Numbered from the stretch's first letter, positions 1-8,321 are shown. The stretch is DNA of 20,857 nucleotides from JAAYHV01 sp035268985 (GCA_035268985.1 DATFJV010000095.1:1-20857), one strand, 5' to 3'. Notes: generated by a model not told the origin, from the letters alone. A program made the numbers and translations.

Positions 1-644
1 ATGAATTTGCATTGTTAGTGGATAAAGACACCTTGTCTGAGGGTGCAGAGCCTACTCAGCATGGCAATCAAATCTTAGTTAAAAATATTGAAGGCAAAGA
101 TGGTAATGATAATCCGATATCAGGATTAGGTTTAATTTATAGGTTTGAAGACGATATAACAGAAGCAGATTTAATGTTTAAAACTTTATTTACTGATGAT
201 TTATATTATACATTAATAAGCTTAGGCAATTTTGATGTAAATAAGGATGATTTAGTAATTTTAGATAAGATGGATCTAATTTTTGTATATAAGGAAATGC
301 CTGTAGTACCATTAACATTTACCTTTGAATACGATAAAGTGAATGAGAATTCACAGGTATATGTGTTTCATAAAATTAGAGGCGAAGAAGAACTTTCAAC
401 AGATTGGGAATTGATAACTCCTACAGTGGGCAACGGTACTTTCACGGCAGAATTTAATTCTTTATCACCAGTGGTTTTATACGCAGATGCAACAACACTT
501 AACGGATATGAAGAACCAGTTATTCCTGAGGAACCATCTGAACCATTATCTCCAGTAACAGGGGATAGCGATATGGGATACGCGCTATTAATTGGTATTA
601 TAGCTTTAGCAGGTATGGGAATAGTTGTTAAGAAAAATTACTAA
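1..644 (+). CDS. C-terminal part of a sortase-anchored surface protein (5' end outside window)
   Basis: The reading frame is open from the first bases with no stop and no convincing start (the first in-frame candidate, TTG at 12, has no ribosome binding site), so the gene begins upstream. The visible part (about 213 residues) is acidic and beta-strand-like, resembling extracellular domains next to the wall anchor. It ends in a Pro/Glu linker (PVIPEEPSEPLS), an SPVTG pentapeptide, a hydrophobic segment (about YALLIGIIALAGMGIVV) and a short KKNY tail. That is the standard layout of a cell-wall sorting signal. SPVTG fits the (S/P)PxTG pattern known for clostridial class B-type sortases such as that of Clostridioides difficile, rather than LPxTG. 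Adhesion or another surface role is possible, but the ligand-binding part is not visible. Its 3' end overlaps the convergent gene by 17 bp. Confidence 0.8.
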   Translation, partial: EFALLVDKDTLSEGAEPTQHGNQILVKNIEGKDGNDNPISGLGLIYRFEDDITEADLMFKTLFTDDLYYTLISLGNFDVNKDDLVILDKMDLIFVYKEMPVVPLTFTFEYDKVNENSQVYVFHKIRGEEELSTDWELITPTVGNGTFTAEFNSLSPVVLYADATTLNGYEEPVIPEEPSEPLSPVTGDSDMGYALLIGIIALAGMGIVVKKNY

Positions 645-1530
645 TATCTAAACTTCTTAATAAATTAGCATTGTCCGAAAAGTTAATGCTATTAAGATAG
701 TTATCTTCACGCAGCTCTAGCACTAGGGCTGCGTTTTTAGTATATTTATTCCAAAGCTTTAAAAAATTAATTAGTTTATCCTTTGAATCCATAAAGCCCA
801 GCCCGTGATTTTCATAGTAGCCATCTTTTTTAAATGTGCAAAGATGAATGGTATTACATAGCTCACTATTTAACTTAAAATAATCTTCCATGGTGTGGGT
901 TTCATATTTTTTATCTAATATACTCATTATATGATTCATATAGTAAATACTCATTTCTGCATGACATGTGTCTAAAACTGTTTCGAATCTATCTGTATTT
1001 AGTTCTTTTCTTAAATAATTAACAAGTCGTACATGGTCATCATAGTAGTTGCAAGCCATATACCAACCATTTTCCTTTGGAACTATTGGGATGATATTTT
1101 CAATTGAGAATACAACGTTAGTATAATTCTTTAATGCTTCTTTAAATATATTTAATATATGTTCTTTAATATAGTCTGCTTTAATGAATTTATCAAAATC
1201 CATTTCGAAATGAAGTATAAGTCTAATTGGATGATTCCATATCTTTCCAGCTTTGCTGGCGATTTTTAATGCATCATAAAATACAAATATTCTATCACTT
1301 GAAAATACATCATCTAAGTTTGTGTCCATTCTATTTGCGCCTAGAGGCAAATGAACTGAATAAACATCAGCTATTTTTAATAACTCATTATCAAATAGAT
1401 TATTAATATCGTGGGGAGGAGGTGATGTGTATAGTTCTTCTCCCAATTGAATTTCTAAGGCATCACAACCCTTATTAACTTTATCCCAAATATGTTCTTT
1501 TACTAAAATCGATTTTGCAACTATTTTCAT
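628..1530 (-). CDS. Sugar phosphate isomerase/epimerase-like TIM-barrel protein
   Basis: A 300-residue soluble protein whose pattern fits the xylose-isomerase-like / AP-endonuclease-2 TIM-barrel superfamily. The strand-end segments LEIQLG, YSVHLPLG, LILHFEM, FSIENI, VLDTCHAEM, IHLCTF and LVLELRED follow one another as in these barrels. Likely metal ligands are Glu144 (SIENI), Asp187 and His190 (DTCH), the His of IHLC and the Glu of LELRE. The substrate cannot be deduced; members include sugar isomerases, epimerases and endonuclease IV. The start is ATG at 1528-1530, with GGAGG at 1537-1541 six bases upstream and a clear promoter. The gene is monocistronic and convergent with the surface-protein gene, overlapping it by 17 bp; the terminator of that gene lies within it. 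Confidence 0.7.
   Translation of the reverse strand: MKIVAKSILVKEHIWDKVNKGCDALEIQLGEELYTSPPPHDINNLFDNELLKIADVYSVHLPLGANRMDTNLDDVFSSDRIFVFYDALKIASKAGKIWNHPIRLILHFEMDFDKFIKADYIKEHILNIFKEALKNYTNVVFSIENIIPIVPKENGWYMACNYYDDHVRLVNYLRKELNTDRFETVLDTCHAEMSIYYMNHIMSILDKKYETHTMEDYFKLNSELCNTIHLCTFKKDGYYENHGLGFMDSKDKLINFLKLWNKYTKNAALVLELREDNYLNSINFSDNANLLRSLDISNFS
710..738 (+). terminator. Intrinsic terminator of the surface-protein gene, embedded in the convergent gene
   Basis: CGCAGCTCTAG (710-720) pairs with CTAGGGCTGCG (723-733), one T-G wobble, followed directly by TTTTT on the plus strand. It lies about 65 bp past the surface-protein stop, and inside the coding sequence of the minus-strand isomerase-like gene (its AALVLELR codons). 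Confidence 0.75.
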
Positions 1531-1553
1531 AACATTCCTCCAAACTAATAAGT

Positions 1554-1582
1554 AGTATACTATGTTATGTTTGTTTTAACAA
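1554..1582 (-). promoter_or_regulatory. Sigma-A-type promoter of the isomerase-like gene
   Basis: On the minus strand, TTGTTA (1577-1582), a 17-bp spacer and TATACT (1554-1559) form a near-consensus vegetative promoter upstream of the ribosome binding site at 1537-1541. Confidence 0.65.
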
Positions 1583-1761
1583 TATTAAATTAATTATTAA
1601 AATAGTTTGATGAATAAATATTAAGAGGTAAAGTTAGAGATTATTAAAGATTAGCAATCCTATCAGGTATGGTTATGTTAAGTAAAAAATAGTAGAAGTA
1701 ACTTAATGTAACATAAAGTTGCTTATTTGTAACACACAACCCTTTAAAAATCCATATGTAG
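1583..1761. other. Non-coding stretch upstream of the small peptide gene
   Basis: No convincing reading frame is present in this A+T-rich part of the 271-bp gap between the isomerase-like gene and the small peptide gene. The only structure seen is a weak hairpin in which AGTAACTT (1697-1704) pairs with AAGTTGCT (1716-1723), with one wobble, shortly upstream of the small-gene promoter. It may be an operator or chance. Confidence 0.3.
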
Positions 1762-1770
1762 TGTTATAAT
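1762..1770 (+). promoter_or_regulatory. Extended -10 promoter of the 23-residue peptide gene
   Basis: TGTTATAAT is an extended -10 element (TGn plus perfect TATAAT). No good -35 hexamer is visible at 17 bp, which is tolerated with an extended -10. The predicted transcript starts about 25 bases before the ATG. Confidence 0.55.
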
Positions 1771-1801
1771 ATATACATAAATATTTATAACGGGAGTGTT
1801 T

Positions 1802-1873
1802 ATGAATTATTTAACTCTAATCTTGTTCCTCGTCCTCGGTCTTTTAGGAATAATAGTTATTACTAGAGATTAA
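1802..1873 (+). CDS. Small hydrophobic membrane peptide, 23 residues
   Basis: The product is M-N-Y followed by about 17 hydrophobic residues (LTLILFLVLGLLGIIVI) and a polar TRD end. It would form a single transmembrane helix with its charged end after the helix. The case for a real gene rests on its signals: an extended -10 promoter at 1762-1770, a GGGAG ribosome binding site at 1792-1796 five bases before the ATG, and a strong palindromic terminator starting at the stop codon. I do not recognise the family. Size and layout recall type I toxin peptides and small regulatory subunits of membrane complexes (KdpF-like), but no antisense RNA promoter or partner gene is evident. The function is unknown. 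Confidence 0.6.
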   Translation: MNYLTLILFLVLGLLGIIVITRD

Positions 1874-1900
1874 AATAGGGCCAATTGGCCCTATTTTAAT
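1869..1900. terminator. Perfect palindromic bidirectional terminator
   Basis: A 32-base perfect palindrome centred on AATT at 1883-1886, with a GGGCC/GGCCC core flanked by A- and T-rich arms. Transcribed from either side it gives a GC-rich hairpin ending in UUUU. It serves the small peptide gene (stop at 1871-1873) on the plus strand and the membrane-protein gene (stop at 1903-1905) on the minus strand. Confidence 0.85.
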
Positions 1901-1902
1901 TC

Positions 1903-2898
1903 TTAATTTTTGATTTTATTAACTATCATATTCCCGCCTTGGAGTAAATAGGAAACCAAAAACACAAGGGCATAAAGAATTATCGGTATCCATGTTATCT
2001 GATGGATATCTGTTATGGTATTATCATTACCAAGTATTCCACTATATATTACTATAGCAGCTATTAAATATGCTGCAGTTATTCCAATTAAAGCAGTCTT
2101 TTTGTCTATAACGCCGTAAGCTTGTGTAACTACGAACATAAATAAGAAGCCAAATAAAAACATTGGCCACATACCATTTCCTTGTTCTACGGCTACAATA
2201 GCACCGTGGACAGCAACGTAAACTTCAAGGACAGTAATCCACTTTATACTAAAGTGATGGGTAGTGTTTATAAGGGACATTTGAATCATTAATAGGAACA
2301 TATAGAAAAATCCCATGAGATGACCTAAAGTTCCCTCAGTAGGGTGAAACCAAAATGTATATATTAATGCCCATGAAATATATATGCCGTGATATTTTAA
2401 TATCGAGTTAGTTGCTTTTTCCGGAAGTTTAACAGATTTGCCAAAGAATAGACCTCTTCTTGGATTTAATATTATAAGTATTAATACAAGCATGAGTATT
2501 ACTGAGCCTTGAGAAGACATTATTGGCATATTCTGAGCTAGTCCATCGTAGAATAGCATTGTTTGAGCGATATGAATGAGAACAAATATTGCATTTACTA
2601 TTAATAACATCATGTTATATTTAGTAACTCTGTTTGCATCGGGCAGGGGTTCCTTTTTTATCTTAAGGATTATTATCCATGCGCTAAACTGATGAGCTAA
2701 GTAAAGTACCCATGCAGACATGGAAGCAATAAAATTAAATTCAGGAAGCTTCCAAAAATACCATGAAGCCCCTTGATCCTCCAAGAGCACATCTTGAAAT
2801 TTGGTTAAAGTTAAAGATGTAAGATAAATTAGCAGGGTGAGCAATACTGATATTAGGACTGAATAATTAACTACTTTTTTTAAATCATATGTTTTCAT
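1903..2898 (-). CDS. Polytopic membrane protein of unknown function, histidine-containing
   Basis: A 331-residue integral membrane protein with roughly nine hydrophobic segments, for example about 13-31, 56-79, 95-115, 131-145, 170-184, 193-210, 220-236, 245-263, 268-288 and 302-320. Several histidines lie in or beside them: His69, His109, His170, His185, His193, the pair His214-His215, and His231. The motif FWFHPTEGTLGHLMGF stands out. Paired intramembrane histidines could bind heme or metal, but this is inference. I do not recognise the family. The ATG (2896-2898) overlaps the stop of the tocopherol-cyclase-like gene (ATGA), so the two are translationally coupled and probably act together. 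It ends at the bidirectional palindrome at 1869-1900. Confidence 0.65.
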   Translation of the reverse strand: MKTYDLKKVVNYSVLISVLLTLLIYLTSLTLTKFQDVLLEDQGASWYFWKLPEFNFIASMSAWVLYLAHQFSAWIIILKIKKEPLPDANRVTKYNMMLLIVNAIFVLIHIAQTMLFYDGLAQNMPIMSSQGSVILMLVLILIILNPRRGLFFGKSVKLPEKATNSILKYHGIYISWALIYTFWFHPTEGTLGHLMGFFYMFLLMIQMSLINTTHHFSIKWITVLEVYVAVHGAIVAVEQGNGMWPMFLFGFLFMFVVTQAYGVIDKKTALIGITAAYLIAAIVIYSGILGNDNTITDIHQITWIPIILYALVFLVSYLLQGGNMIVNKIKN

Positions 2899-3866
2899 AC
2901 CATTAACTCCTTAGCATTTTCAGATATCTCCAAACCACTAAGGGGAGAATCCCCTTTAAATATTACATTTTCATTGTGCATCAAAACTATGTCAAGTTTT
3001 GCATTTAAACCTTCTTTAATAATGCCGTTCATTTTACCTTTATTTGGCGATTTTAATGTACCACCATCATAATCATTGATTCCTTTAACAGTTAAAGTGT
3101 ATTTACCTTTAGTAATGGTTATATCCACAGCATTATCTTCAATTTTGTTGATCTTTAGCTTAGACCTGGTATAGGTAGCAAAGTTATATACACTATCACC
3201 TAGATAAAGAAATCCCAAAAAGCCTATAAATTTCTTTTTGAGAAATGGGACCTTTGCTACGGATAACATAAAAGAAACATCTGATCTGTCAAAATCATTT
3301 CCCTGCATCCAAATCCAGCTACTGGGGAAGGATTTTCCCCAATCTTTTTCTATGTAGCCTCTGCCGTCTGTCATATCAATTTCTTTGTTATTAATTATAA
3401 AGTTGCCGCTTGTCTTGTGGTCAAGACTTACGACTCCATGATTACATTCCATATTTGGGAAATATGAGAAAATACCCATAATACCCGGTCTTAATATGGA
3501 TTTGGGATAGTTTATAGTGTCTTCAAAATCGATAATTCCAGAAAGTTCAATTTTTTCATTTTTCAAATTGAATTTTGCAAAATTTTTAGTAAACACATTA
3601 TCGCCGATTTTAATTTTAAATTCCCTTTCTGAATAATAGAATTCATCGATATTAAAATCAAAATAATATGTCTTAGAACCTATGCCATCAATCACTTGAA
3701 TAAAAGCGTTTCTGCCATTATCAGTCATAGATATTCCAGGTATTAATGCATATGAAATATTCATATCCCAATTGGTAAACTTGAAATACCATCCTTCGAA
3801 GTAGTTGTTTTTTCTATATTTGCCCTGATAAATTTCAGGGTTAATAATTCTTTTTAATCCATACAT
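2895..3866 (-). CDS. Tocopherol-cyclase-family protein
   Basis: A 323-residue protein matching the tocopherol cyclase family (PF14249), best seen in the N-terminal YRKNNYFEGWYFKF segment (about 18-31), a hallmark of the family, and in GRGYIEKDWGKSFPSSWIWMQ (about 168-188), the KDWG...P..W.W core. In plants and cyanobacteria the family closes the chromanol ring of tocopherols. In a heterotrophic Gram-positive that substrate is unlikely, so the true role is open; a lipophilic or isoprenoid ligand is a guess. No signal peptide is visible. The start is ATG at 3864-3866 with GAGAGG at 3875-3880. It is the first gene of a two-gene unit with the membrane protein downstream (4-bp overlap), and is divergent from mutS. 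Confidence 0.75.
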   Translation of the reverse strand: MYGLKRIINPEIYQGKYRKNNYFEGWYFKFTNWDMNISYALIPGISMTDNGRNAFIQVIDGIGSKTYYFDFNIDEFYYSEREFKIKIGDNVFTKNFAKFNLKNEKIELSGIIDFEDTINYPKSILRPGIMGIFSYFPNMECNHGVVSLDHKTSGNFIINNKEIDMTDGRGYIEKDWGKSFPSSWIWMQGNDFDRSDVSFMLSVAKVPFLKKKFIGFLGFLYLGDSVYNFATYTRSKLKINKIEDNAVDITITKGKYTLTVKGINDYDGGTLKSPNKGKMNGIIKEGLNAKLDIVLMHNENVIFKGDSPLSGLEISENAKELMV

Positions 3867-3888
3867 AACGTTTACCTCTCATAGGGTT

Positions 3889-3897
3889 AGTATAGCA
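3889..3897 (-). promoter_or_regulatory. Extended -10 promoter of the tocopherol-cyclase-like unit
   Basis: Minus-strand TGC followed by TATACT (3889-3894) forms an extended -10 element. The predicted start leaves a leader of about 15 bases that contains the GAGAGG ribosome binding site. No strong -35 is seen. Confidence 0.5.
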
Positions 3898-3945
3898 CAA
3901 ATGACCAAAATTGCCATAGTTTTTAATGCAACTATTCCTACAATA

Positions 3946-3954
3946 TGTTACAAT
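3946..3954 (+). promoter_or_regulatory. Extended -10 promoter candidate for the mutS operon
   Basis: TGTTACAAT (TGn plus TACAAT) lies 30 bp before the mutS start, with no good -35. It is back to back with the promoter of the divergent unit in a 118-bp gap. A second TACAAT at 3939-3944 is an alternative. Confidence 0.4.
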
Positions 3955-3984
3955 TGAAACATAATATTTTTTAGGAGATAGATT

Positions 3985-6573
3985 ATGGGATTATCACCAA
4001 TGATGAAACAATACTTAGATATAAAAGATCAGCATAAGGATTTTATTCTTTTCTTTAGATTAGGCGATTTTTATGAGATGTTTTTTGATGACGCAAAAAT
4101 AGTATCAAGGGAATTAGAGTTGACCCTTACAGGTAAAAGTTGTGGGTTAGAAGAAAGAGCTCCCATGTGCGGAGTTCCTTATCATTCCGCCGATGGATAT
4201 ATAGCCAAACTTTTAGATAGGGGATACAAGGTTGCCATTTGTGAGCAAACTGAAGATCCTGCCAAAGCTAAGGGATTAGTAAAAAGAGATGTGGTAAGAA
4301 TTGTTACTCCAGGAACTAATACAATTAAAGGAGCCATAAGTGAAAAGGAAAACGTATATATAGCTTCTGTATTTGAAAATGATAAAAAAGTTGGAATCGC
4401 ATATGGAGATATAACTACTGGTCAAATGTATGTTACTTCCATTAGAGATACCTTCTATTTTGATAATACAATTAGTGAACTTGTTAAAATTGCTCCTAAA
4501 GAGATAATATTAACTGAAGAATTAAGAGACAGAATAGGTGATGATAATTTAGCCTCTCAAGTGGGTGGATATGTGAGCGCAGTGGATGAATCGTATTTTG
4601 CATTAAAAACGTGTAAAGAGGGCATTTTAAGCCAATACGGCATGTCTTCATTAATTCCACTGGGCATTGAAGATAATAATGAATGTATTTCATCCATGGG
4701 TGCATTGCTTCTTTATTTAATTGAAACTCAAAAACAGAGTTTATCGCAAATAAAGACATTGAATGTTATTGAAGCAAAAAATCATATGGCCTTGGATAAA
4801 GCTACAATTAGAAATTTAGAATTATTGGAAACCCTATATAATAAAGATACTAAGGGTTCATTATTAGGTGTTCTTGATAAGGCTCAAACTGCCATGGGAT
4901 CTAGAAAACTTAAAGCATGGATAAGAGAACCTTTAAATAACCATGGAGAAATTAATAAAAGACTAGAAGCAGTACTTAACCTATATGAAAATTTACTTAT
5001 AAAAAATGATATTAGAGAATGTCTAAAAAGCATATATGACTTTGAAAGATTAACTGGAAGAATAGCCAGTGGTAGAGCCAATGGGAAGGATTTAATTGCC
5101 CTTAAAAGTACTTTAGAAGTGCTCCCTGAAATTAAAGAATTAATAAGCGGTCTTGATGCTAAGTATATCAATCAATTAAATGAAGATCTTGAAACATTTG
5201 ATGAGATATATAATCTAATTAATAAAGCCATAGTAATGGATCCACCATTTAATGTAAAAGATGGTGGACTAATTAAAGAAGGTTATAGTCAGGAATTAGA
5301 TGAACTTAAGGATTCAATAAGTGGTGGCAGAAAATGGATAGCTAATTTGGAAGGTGAAGAAAGAAAGAAAACTGGTATTAAGAATATGAAAGTTGGTTAC
5401 AATAAGGTATTTGGATATTACCTTGAAGTGACCAAAATGAACGTTGACAAAGTTCCAGATACATATATTAGAAAGCAGACATTAACTGGATCTGAAAGAT
5501 ATATAACTCCTGAACTTAAGGAAATGGAAAATATAGTATTAAATGCCGAAACAAAGATAAATGATTTAGAATTTAGATTATTCGACTATGTAAGGGAAAG
5601 TATAGAGCCATATATCAGAAGATTACAAAAATCTTCTGATGCAGTGGCAATACTAGACGTACTAGTATCTTTTGCCGATGTTAGTCAAAAGAATAGCTAT
5701 GTTATGCCTCTAGTGGACGATAGTTATGAGATTGAAATTGAGGAGGGAAGACATCCTTCCATAGAACAAATCATTGGACAAGGTCAGTTTGTGCCAAATG
5801 ATTTAGGTATTAATAATTCCGACGAGAGCATGTTAATTATAACGGGGCCTAATATGTCAGGTAAATCGACTTACATGAGGCAAACTGCACTTATAGTACT
5901 AATGGCTCAAATAGGCTGCTTTGTTCCATGTAAAAAAGCAAGAATTGGAGTGGTAGATAGAGTATTTACAAGAATTGGCGCATCGGATAATTTATCTCAA
6001 GGCCAATCTACTTTCTTTGTGGAAATGAGTGAACTTGCTAATATATTAAGAAATGCCAAAGATAGAAGTTTAATAATATTAGATGAAATCGGCAGAGGAA
6101 CAAGTACCTTTGATGGTCTTTCCATTGCATGGGCAGCTGTTGAATATTTAGCCCAAGATAATGCAAAAATAAGAACTTTATTTGCGACCCATTATCATGA
6201 ACTTACTGTGCTTGATAAAAAGTTAAGCTGTGTTAAAAATCTTTCAATAGATGTAAGTGAAAATGGCGGGAATATAGTATTTTTACATAAAATAAAGGAA
6301 GGTCCTGCAAGCAAGAGTTATGGAATCCATGTAGCTAAAATAGCAGGAATACCTAAATCAATACTTAAAACTGCACAGATGAAGTTAATAGAACTTGAAA
6401 GTATAGAGTCAAATGAGACTGTAAATGAAAATGCAGTGCAGTTATCCATATTTGACAATAAGGTTGATGAAAGTTATGAAGCTGTTAAATTTAGATTGGA
6501 ACAACTGGATATAAATAACGTAACACCAATTGGAGCTTTAAGTATATTGGAAGAACTAAAGAGGGAAATATGA
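3985..6573 (+). CDS. mutS: DNA mismatch repair protein MutS
   Basis: An 862-residue MutS, full length for the family. It recognises base mismatches and small loops and recruits MutL. The N-terminal mismatch-binding domain shows the F-x-E motif at Phe29-Tyr30-Glu31 (GDFYEMFF). The C-terminal ABC-type ATPase has Walker A GPNMSGKST near residue 621, the Q-loop/signature region with SQGQSTFFVEMSE, Walker B LIILDEIGRGTSTFDG near 697-712, and the switch histidine in FATHYHELT. A QLSIFD sequence near residue 819 matches the sliding-clamp (DnaN) binding motif of Gram-positive MutS. The start is ATG at 3985 with AGGAG seven bases upstream. It is the first gene of the operon and overlaps mutL by 4 bp (ATGA). 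Confidence 0.97.
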   Translation: MGLSPMMKQYLDIKDQHKDFILFFRLGDFYEMFFDDAKIVSRELELTLTGKSCGLEERAPMCGVPYHSADGYIAKLLDRGYKVAICEQTEDPAKAKGLVKRDVVRIVTPGTNTIKGAISEKENVYIASVFENDKKVGIAYGDITTGQMYVTSIRDTFYFDNTISELVKIAPKEIILTEELRDRIGDDNLASQVGGYVSAVDESYFALKTCKEGILSQYGMSSLIPLGIEDNNECISSMGALLLYLIETQKQSLSQIKTLNVIEAKNHMALDKATIRNLELLETLYNKDTKGSLLGVLDKAQTAMGSRKLKAWIREPLNNHGEINKRLEAVLNLYENLLIKNDIRECLKSIYDFERLTGRIASGRANGKDLIALKSTLEVLPEIKELISGLDAKYINQLNEDLETFDEIYNLINKAIVMDPPFNVKDGGLIKEGYSQELDELKDSISGGRKWIANLEGEERKKTGIKNMKVGYNKVFGYYLEVTKMNVDKVPDTYIRKQTLTGSERYITPELKEMENIVLNAETKINDLEFRLFDYVRESIEPYIRRLQKSSDAVAILDVLVSFADVSQKNSYVMPLVDDSYEIEIEEGRHPSIEQIIGQGQFVPNDLGINNSDESMLIITGPNMSGKSTYMRQTALIVLMAQIGCFVPCKKARIGVVDRVFTRIGASDNLSQGQSTFFVEMSELANILRNAKDRSLIILDEIGRGTSTFDGLSIAWAAVEYLAQDNAKIRTLFATHYHELTVLDKKLSCVKNLSIDVSENGGNIVFLHKIKEGPASKSYGIHVAKIAGIPKSILKTAQMKLIELESIESNETVNENAVQLSIFDNKVDESYEAVKFRLEQLDINNVTPIGALSILEELKREI

Positions 6574-8309
6574 TTAAATTACTTGATAAAAATGTGGCCG
6601 ATAAAATAGCAGCTGGAGAAGTAATAGAAAGACCAGTTTCAATTATTAAGGAGCTAATGGAAAATTCCATAGATGCTGGAGCAAATTCCATCGTAGTTGA
6701 TATTAAAAACGGCGGTAAATCATATATTAGAGTTACAGATAATGGAGAAGGCATTAGCACCGAAGAAGCGGAAACTGCTTTTCTTAGACATGCAACTGGG
6801 AAAATATCATCTCTAGAGGATTTAAATGCAATAAATACACTGGGGTTTAGGGGCGAAGCCCTAGCTAGTATATCAGCTGTAACTAGACTAAAAATGATAA
6901 CTAAAAGAGAAGTTGATAGCGAAGGCTCTAAGCTGGTTATTAATGGTGGGCATGTTATGACTAAAGAAATGACAGGAGCTCCCAATGGAACAACTTTTGT
7001 AATAGAAGATGTATTTTACAATACCCCGGCAAGAAAGAAGTTTTTAAAAACAGATGGAGCAGAAGGGAACAAGATAATAGATTTTGTTTCTAAATTTGCC
7101 CTAAGTTATCCAATGATATCTATTAAACTGATAAATAATAACATAACTGTATTTGCAACTACTGGAGATGGTAATTATTTAAATAATATCAATAATGTAT
7201 TTCCAAATAAAGATTACAAAAATCTCATGGAAGTTAATTATGAAGAAAATGGTATCAAAGTTTTTGGGTATGTTTCAAATCCGGGACAAACAAAAACAAC
7301 AAAGCAAGGCCAGATATTTTTTGTAAATGGTAGAATTGTAGATAGTAAAGTGATTGATAAAGGAATAAAGGCTGGATATAAAGAAAGGATATTTTCTGGA
7401 TATCCCATATGTATACTGTTTATAACAGTTAATTCAAAGACTATAGATGTTAATATTCATCCTAATAAAAAAGAGATTAGATTCCATGATGAAAAGGAAG
7501 TTATTAATGCTATTTCAAAGGGAATAACAGAGGTTGTATTTAAACAACAAAGTATACATGAATTTGAAATGCCTAGAATCAGAGAAGAAAATGTGATTGA
7601 TTACGAACCAATGCCAGAATTTAAAGAGATATTAAATACTGAGCAGGTCGATATAAAGAACGTTTTAAAAGAAAAGAAATCTGAAATAGCTGAAAATATT
7701 ATTATTTCTGCTCCAATAAATAGACCTTTTGAATTTAATGATTTAAAGATAGCAGGATATATATTAAGTACATATATCGTAGTGGAAGACACTGATGAAA
7801 ATACATATTTTATAGATCAGCATGCTGCCCACGAAAGAATATTTTATGAAAAATTAATAGGTAACTATTTAAGTGATGAAAAGTTATCCCAGCCAATACT
7901 TACCCCAATAGTTTTGGAAACTTCAAACGCTATGGATGGTTTAAGGGATGAAATCTTAAATGTTATTAATAAAATGGGCTTTGATATAGGGGAATTTGGC
8001 AATAATTCATATATTATTAGAGAAATACCAGGTAATATGACATTAAATGAGGCGGAAAACTTCGTAAATACCTTTATTGATAACGTAATTGACGGTGAAA
8101 CCATGGATAATAAAGTTGTTATTGACAAAATAATAACTAAATCGTGTAAAAATGCTGTAAAAGGTAATAATAAATTAAGTGAAATGGAACAAAATGAGCT
8201 CTTAGATGTATTATCCAAATGCATTAATCCATTTAATTGTCCCCATGGAAGACCCACATTTATAAAACTCTCTAAATATGATATTGAAAAAGCTTTTCAT
8301 AGGAGGTGA
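6570..8309 (+). CDS. mutL: DNA mismatch repair protein MutL (endonuclease type)
   Basis: A 579-residue MutL, shorter than the Bacillus protein mainly through a short linker. The N-terminal GHKL ATPase shows ELMENSIDAGA (catalytic Glu and Mg-binding Asn), DNGEGI and GFRGEALASIS. The C-terminal domain is the endonuclease type found in species without MutH: DQHAAHERIFYE from Asp416, SCKNAVKG, and CPHGRP from Cys557 (Zn/Mn site). QPILTP at 441-446 fits the beta-clamp binding motif described for Bacillus MutL. It should therefore nick the daughter strand after mismatch recognition, directed by DnaN. It is translationally coupled to mutS. The last codons carry the AGGAGGTGA ribosome binding site for miaA. 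Confidence 0.97.
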   Translation: MIKLLDKNVADKIAAGEVIERPVSIIKELMENSIDAGANSIVVDIKNGGKSYIRVTDNGEGISTEEAETAFLRHATGKISSLEDLNAINTLGFRGEALASISAVTRLKMITKREVDSEGSKLVINGGHVMTKEMTGAPNGTTFVIEDVFYNTPARKKFLKTDGAEGNKIIDFVSKFALSYPMISIKLINNNITVFATTGDGNYLNNINNVFPNKDYKNLMEVNYEENGIKVFGYVSNPGQTKTTKQGQIFFVNGRIVDSKVIDKGIKAGYKERIFSGYPICILFITVNSKTIDVNIHPNKKEIRFHDEKEVINAISKGITEVVFKQQSIHEFEMPRIREENVIDYEPMPEFKEILNTEQVDIKNVLKEKKSEIAENIIISAPINRPFEFNDLKIAGYILSTYIVVEDTDENTYFIDQHAAHERIFYEKLIGNYLSDEKLSQPILTPIVLETSNAMDGLRDEILNVINKMGFDIGEFGNNSYIIREIPGNMTLNEAENFVNTFIDNVIDGETMDNKVVIDKIITKSCKNAVKGNNKLSEMEQNELLDVLSKCINPFNCPHGRPTFIKLSKYDIEKAFHRR

Positions 8310-8321
8310 CATAATAAAGTT

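Noticed and set aside
1697..1723. Possible operator or riboswitch stem before the small peptide gene
   Set aside because: It is only an 8-bp stem with a wobble in an A+T-rich region and lies upstream of the predicted transcription start, so it is not a leader element; recorded only as a weak hairpin.
4496..5171. Two minus-strand frames within mutS
   Set aside because: They lie antisense to conserved MutS domains without translation signals.
6491..6985. 164-codon frame on the minus strand over the mutS-mutL junction
   Set aside because: It is opposite the conserved mutL ATPase motifs, has no ribosome binding site and its product resembles no family; it is a shadow of the coding strand.
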